This document shows, piece after piece, positions 60,756-64,000 of a DNA stretch of 64,000 bases. Position numbers and translations under genes: made by a program. The stretch is from the NCBI GenBank assembly GCA_963666755.2, contig CAXXGW010000009.1, forward strand, positions 62,001 through 126,000, given 5' to 3'. The notes under the pieces are model-generated. The model saw only the letters and a program-made list of their open reading frames with translations, was not told where the DNA came from and did not search any database. The stretch is from CAXXOK01 sp963666755 (GTDB lineage: Bacteria; Bacillota; Clostridia; Christensenellales; Aristaeellaceae). Position 1 is the first letter of the stretch. Each line of letters starts with the position of its first letter.

Positions 60756-61199
60756 TCAGCCGAGCATTGCGTCCACGACGCGGTTGACCAGCCCGCCTTC
60801 GGCCTTGCCTTTCAGGCGGGGCATCAGGGCTTTCATCAGGCGGCCTTTGTCCTTGACGGTCAGCCCGCCGCCCAGTTCCTGCGCGACGGCGGCCACCAGC
60901 GCGCCCACATCCTCCTCGCCCATACGCTCGGGCGCGAAGGCGCTCCACACTTCCATGCGGAAACGGGCCTCCTCGCGGATGTCCGTACGGTCGGCGGGGG
61001 TGGTGTCCAGCGTTTCCTGCGCCTCTTTGATCTCTTTGTAGACGACGGCGTTCTCCTCATCCTCGGTCAGGTCTTCACGCTTGTCGATCCATTTGTTTTT
61101 CAGGGCCGCCAGCAGCAGCGAAAGCGCCTCCTTACGGGGCTTGTCGCCTGCTTTCAGGGCGTCGGTCATGGCTTTGCGCACCACATCGATCTTACTCAC
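60756..61199 (-). CDS. yqeY: GatB/YqeY-domain protein
   Basis: The 147-residue protein has the YqeY pattern: LKAGDKPRKEALSLLLAALKNKWIDKREDLTEDEE, AQETLDTTPADRTDIREEARFRMEVWSAF, and a C-terminal RLMKALMPRLKGKAEGGLVNRVVDAMLG that resembles the tRNA-binding tail domain of GatB. The function of stand-alone YqeY is unsettled. The start is GTG at 61199 with a weak AAAGGATTGGTGA region upstream. Its 3' end has been copied twice downstream. Confidence 0.9.
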   Translation of the reverse strand: MSKIDVVRKAMTDALKAGDKPRKEALSLLLAALKNKWIDKREDLTEDEENAVVYKEIKEAQETLDTTPADRTDIREEARFRMEVWSAFAPERMGEEDVGALVAAVAQELGGGLTVKDKGRLMKALMPRLKGKAEGGLVNRVVDAMLG

Positions 61200-61587
61200 G
61201 GGGGGTCACCAATCCTTTCTGTAGGGGCGGGGCGCCAACCCGTGCCCGGGCGGAGTTGCCCGAGGGGATACGGCGCTTCGTGCGATTTCAGGGGCTGCGG
61301 AGCCGCCGCCCGGGTTGGCTGGCAACCCTGTGCCCGCCTTGCCGACGATCGACAGCGCAGTTTGCGCGGCTCGGCGGAACGTACGGTTTTACCGGCGTGG
61401 ACGGGCTTATGTACGGCATGCCTGCGGGGCGGCGGTAACGGGTGCGTGGTTTGCGATGTGGAGAATCCTGAACCCATTCCAACGAATGCTCCACCCCGGT
61501 ATTGTACAGGACGGCGGGCGCTTCGTCAACGCGGCGGCGGTTTAGAACGGGCGCGGAAAGGGTATTTTGTTTTCGGGAGGCGAGGGA
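61200..61587. other. Divergent gap between yqeY and the DNA glycosylase gene
   Basis: About 390 bp of GC-rich sequence lie here. Frames exist in several registers but none has a plausible start. I see no strong promoter; each neighbour must have one here, probably with weak boxes. Confidence 0.35.
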
Positions 61588-62502
61588 ATGCCGGTTACAT
61601 TATCGTTGCCCTGCTTTGACCCGGTAGTGATTCTGGAAAGCGGGCAGTGTTTCCGCATGATTGCGCAGGATGCGCAAACGGTGGAAACGGTCGCGCTGGG
61701 GCGATGCCTGCGGATTCACCCGCTGGGGGCGGGGCGGTTTACCTTTGATTGCGATCCGGATACGCTGGATACGGTCTGGCGGCCGTACTTCGATCTGGAT
61801 ACGGACTATGCGGCTGTTTGCGCCGCCGCGCCCAAGGCGGACGCGCCGCTGCAGGAGGCGATCGCCTGCATGGTCGGGCTGCGCATCCTCCGGCAGGATC
61901 CGTGGGAAACGCTTTGCGGCTTTATCCTGTCGCAGCGGCGGCACATCCAGGCTATCCGCGCCAACATGGAGGCGCTCAGCAAAGCCTATGGCGAGCCGAT
62001 TGAGGGCTGCGCGCGCAACGCCTTCCCTACGGCGGAGCGCATCGCCGCACAGGACGAGGCCGCGCTGCGCGCACTGGGGCTGGGCTACCGCGCCCCCTAT
62101 GTGCTGGACGCGGCGCGCCGCGTGGCGTCGGGGCGGCTGAACCTGCAGGCGATCGCAGCCCTGCCGGATGAGCTGCTTTTTACCGCGTTGCGCACCGTGG
62201 CGGGCGTGGGCGTGAAGGTTGCGGACTGCGTGATGCTGTTCGCCTACCGACGGCTGACCCGCGCGCCCGTGGATGTGTGGATCCATCGTGTGATTGACGA
62301 AAGCTACGGCGGCGAAGCCCCGTTTGCGGGCTATGGCGCGTATGCCGGCATCTACCAGCAATACCTGTTCATGCACCGCCGGAAGCTCGGCAATTCCGCC
62401 GATCCGCAAAATGCGCAGAAGGCACGCAACGCGGGAAGTACACCAAAAATACCGAACGAGTGCAGTAAAAAAACAGCGACCGCCGCAAAGCAAAAACCGT
62501 GA
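61588..62502 (+). CDS. OGG1/AlkA-type DNA glycosylase (8-oxoguanine glycosylase-like)
   Basis: The 304-residue protein has the OGG N-terminal domain (ILESGQCFRM) and an HhH-GPD core: PWETLCGFILSQRRHIQAIRANMEAL, then the hairpin TVAGVGVKVADCVMLFAYRRLTRAPVDVWI with the catalytic Lys (GVKVADC) and Asp (PVDVW) of bifunctional 8-oxoguanine glycosylases. It should remove oxidised purines in base excision repair. GAGGGA lies just before the ATG at 61588, with GGGAGG further up. The last 35 residues are a basic low-complexity tail. Confidence 0.88.
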   Translation: MPVTLSLPCFDPVVILESGQCFRMIAQDAQTVETVALGRCLRIHPLGAGRFTFDCDPDTLDTVWRPYFDLDTDYAAVCAAAPKADAPLQEAIACMVGLRILRQDPWETLCGFILSQRRHIQAIRANMEALSKAYGEPIEGCARNAFPTAERIAAQDEAALRALGLGYRAPYVLDAARRVASGRLNLQAIAALPDELLFTALRTVAGVGVKVADCVMLFAYRRLTRAPVDVWIHRVIDESYGGEAPFAGYGAYAGIYQQYLFMHRRKLGNSADPQNAQKARNAGSTPKIPNECSKKTATAAKQKP

Positions 62503-62621
62503 TCTAAATGCAAGGATAACGTTTGTGTCGCCTGCGGTCGCGCGAATTTCGCGGGGGCGGAGCGCACCTGATTTCCCTCTGCCGGGCCTGAACGCTCGGC
62601 AGATTTTTGTGTTGCATTGTG

Positions 62622-62650
62622 CGGGATTTGATGGTACAGTAGGCGTATCG
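62622..62650 (+). promoter_or_regulatory. Probable promoter of the BMP-family gene
   Basis: TTGCAT (62622-62627), 17 bases and an extended TGG-TACAGT (62645-62650) precede the gene. The leader is about 70 nt. Confidence 0.55.
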
Positions 62651-62728
62651 AACAACGAGGTTCGGTTGATCCGTTACGCTCGTTGCGGGCGTAACGACAA
62701 CATAATGAGTTGTGATGGAGGGTTTCAC

Positions 62729-63874
62729 ATGCGGAAGTTCCTTGCGGCTGTCCTTTCCATGATGCTCCTGGCCGGTCTGGTCGCGGCGCCCGCGTCCGCC
62801 GAGGGCGCGGTTACGCTGGATACCATTAAGCTTGGGTTTGTGCACGTTTCCGACCCCAGCGACATGGGCTATACCTATAACCACGATCTGGGTACCAAAG
62901 CCATGCAGGCTGCCCTCGGCCTCAAAGATGAGCAGATCATCAACAAGTACAACATTCCCGAAAGCGGCGAGTGCGCCGACGCCATCCAGGAACTGATCGA
63001 CGACGGCTGCAACATCATCTTCGGCACCAGCTTCGGGTTTGAAAACTACATGCTGGCCGCCGCCAAGGACAACCCCGATGTGGAATTCTGCCACGCCACC
63101 GGCTATCAGGCCGCCGGTTCCGGTCTGGCCAACATGCACAACTACTTCGGCAAAATCTTCGAAGCCCGCTACCTGAGCGGCATCGTCGCCGGCCTCAAGA
63201 GCAAGGAAACCGGCAACAACGTGCTGGGCTATGTGGCCGCCATGCCGTTTGCCGAAGTCATCAGCGGGTATACCAGCTTCTACCTGGGCGCCAAGAGCGT
63301 CAACCCCGATGTAACCATGAAAGTGGGCTACACCAACAGCTGGAATGATCCCACCACCGAGGCGCAGGTCGCGCAGGCCCTGATCGACGCGGGCTGCGGC
63401 ATCCTCAGCCAGCACTGCGACTCCACCGCCACCGCGACCACCTGCGAAAACAACAAGGTGTTCCACGTGGGCTACAACTCCAACATGATCTCCGTGGCCC
63501 CCAACGCGTCGCTCACCAGCGCCGTGTGGGATTGGTCCAAGTACCTGATCTTCGCCGTGGATACCTACCTCAAGGGCGAGCCGATCCCGGCCGATTGGGC
63601 GGGCGACCTGGCCAGCGGGATGTGCAACATCAGCGAGATCAACGCGACCATCGCCGCCCCCGGCACCGCCGAGGCTGTCGAGGCCGCGCGCGCCAAGATC
63701 ATCTCCGGCGAGCTGAAAGTGTTCGCGGGCCCGCTGACCGGCGTCGGCAAGAACTTTGACGGCTCCGAGGCGACCATCGACCTCAAGGCCGGCGATTTCT
63801 TCGACGAGTCCGGCACCGCCTCCGCGCCTTCCTGGATGTACATCATCCCCGGCGTCGAAGTGATCGGCGAATAA
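62729..63874 (+). CDS. BMP-family (Bmp/PnrA) solute-binding protein of an ABC transporter
   Basis: BMP proteins bind purine nucleosides or related compounds for ABC import. The 381-residue product has a signal peptide (MRKFLAAVLSMMLLAGLVAAPASA, cleavage after ASA). The family segments are LGFVHVSDPSDMGYTYNHDLGTKAMQ, NIIFGTSFGFENYMLAAAKDNPDVEF, GNNVLGYVAAMPFAEVISGYTSFYLGAKSVNPDV, and SWNDPTTEAQVAQALIDAGCGILSQH. Odd: there is no lipobox cysteine, unlike the usual lipoprotein form in Gram-positives. ATG at 62729 has GGAGGG six bases upstream. Permease and ATPase genes may lie beyond the window, though a terminator intervenes. Confidence 0.9.
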   Translation: MRKFLAAVLSMMLLAGLVAAPASAEGAVTLDTIKLGFVHVSDPSDMGYTYNHDLGTKAMQAALGLKDEQIINKYNIPESGECADAIQELIDDGCNIIFGTSFGFENYMLAAAKDNPDVEFCHATGYQAAGSGLANMHNYFGKIFEARYLSGIVAGLKSKETGNNVLGYVAAMPFAEVISGYTSFYLGAKSVNPDVTMKVGYTNSWNDPTTEAQVAQALIDAGCGILSQHCDSTATATTCENNKVFHVGYNSNMISVAPNASLTSAVWDWSKYLIFAVDTYLKGEPIPADWAGDLASGMCNISEINATIAAPGTAEAVEAARAKIISGELKVFAGPLTGVGKNFDGSEATIDLKAGDFFDESGTASAPSWMYIIPGVEVIGE

Positions 63875-63890
63875 CCTACCGCAGCGCAAC

Positions 63891-63940
63891 GGGCTGTCGC
63901 CGCCACGATTCCCTTCGTGCGCGGCGGCAGCCCTCTTTGT
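63891..63940 (+). terminator. Terminator after the BMP-family gene
   Basis: GGGCTG-T-CGCCGCC pairs with GGCGGCAGCCC around a loop that itself contains an ACGA/TCGT pairing, followed by TCTTTGT. Another GACGGC...GCCGTC dyad lies at 63957-63990, at the window end. Confidence 0.65.
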
Positions 63941-64000
63941 ACTTCGAACCGAACCGACGGCCGCGCGTCGTAACGGCGCGCAGCCGTCAGTTCAGTTTTC

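Overview
The window is a gene-dense, GC-rich stretch of a Bacillota (Clostridia-type) chromosome. PolC-type replicative polymerase, RNase Y, zinc-type S14, a DUF4364 regulator, a KOW protein between map and infA, pyruvate:ferredoxin oxidoreductase and AAGGAGG-type ribosome binding sites all point there. High GC and a scrambled order of housekeeping clusters suggest a Christensenellales- or Oscillospirales-like anaerobe, but the family cannot be fixed from this sequence alone.

Layout. Positions 1-7416 carry a cut-off M20-like protein, a polyprenol-phosphate-type glycosyltransferase, ispG and polC. An AT-rich two-gene RloA/RloB-like (AbiL-like) defence module on the minus strand (7424-9326) sits between polC and rpsB-tsf. 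Next come nifJ (PFOR), ftsH, a PHP phosphoesterase, a VanW-domain envelope protein, rny (minus) and an LPG-synthase-type membrane protein (minus), separated by large non-coding repeat fields. A tRNA-Gly(CCC)-tuf unit leads into the full S10-spc-alpha ribosomal superoperon (rpsJ to rplQ, 28412-45051) with secY, adk, map and infA. After it follow lspA-rluD, rimO-pgsA-pncC-recA-tfoX-like, dnaA (minus) with two DnaA-box-like sites in its leader, recD2-comF, a Crh-like HPr protein, a DUF4364 regulator, thymidine kinase, a secreted protein, yqeY (minus), an OGG-like DNA glycosylase and a BMP-family solute-binding protein.

Most striking points. (1) rpoA is broken by a 5-bp tandem duplication (GGCTC GGCTC, 43673-43682); removing one copy restores a normal 314-residue alpha subunit, so this is either an assembly error or a remarkable mutation in an essential gene. 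(2) The RloAB-like defence pair is compositionally foreign, has its own promoter and has a perfect inverted repeat at its transcription start. (3) There are several unrelated non-coding repeat systems: seven 136-bp tandem units between two convergent genes; a two-hairpin GC-rich family in three clusters around nifJ with compensatory stem changes; a two-copy MITE-like element, each copy lying between two related stem-loops; and a triplicated yqeY 3' end with its terminator. (4) A minus-strand promoter and terminator bracket about 325 nt of unassigned RNA upstream of rny.

How the genes work together: the window is mainly core information processing (translation, RNA polymerase, replication initiation and elongation, recombination and repair, RNA decay, protein export and quality control), plus envelope functions (LspA, PgsA, VanW protein, glycosyltransferase, flippase-like protein), isoprenoid synthesis (IspG) and fermentative pyruvate oxidation (PFOR).
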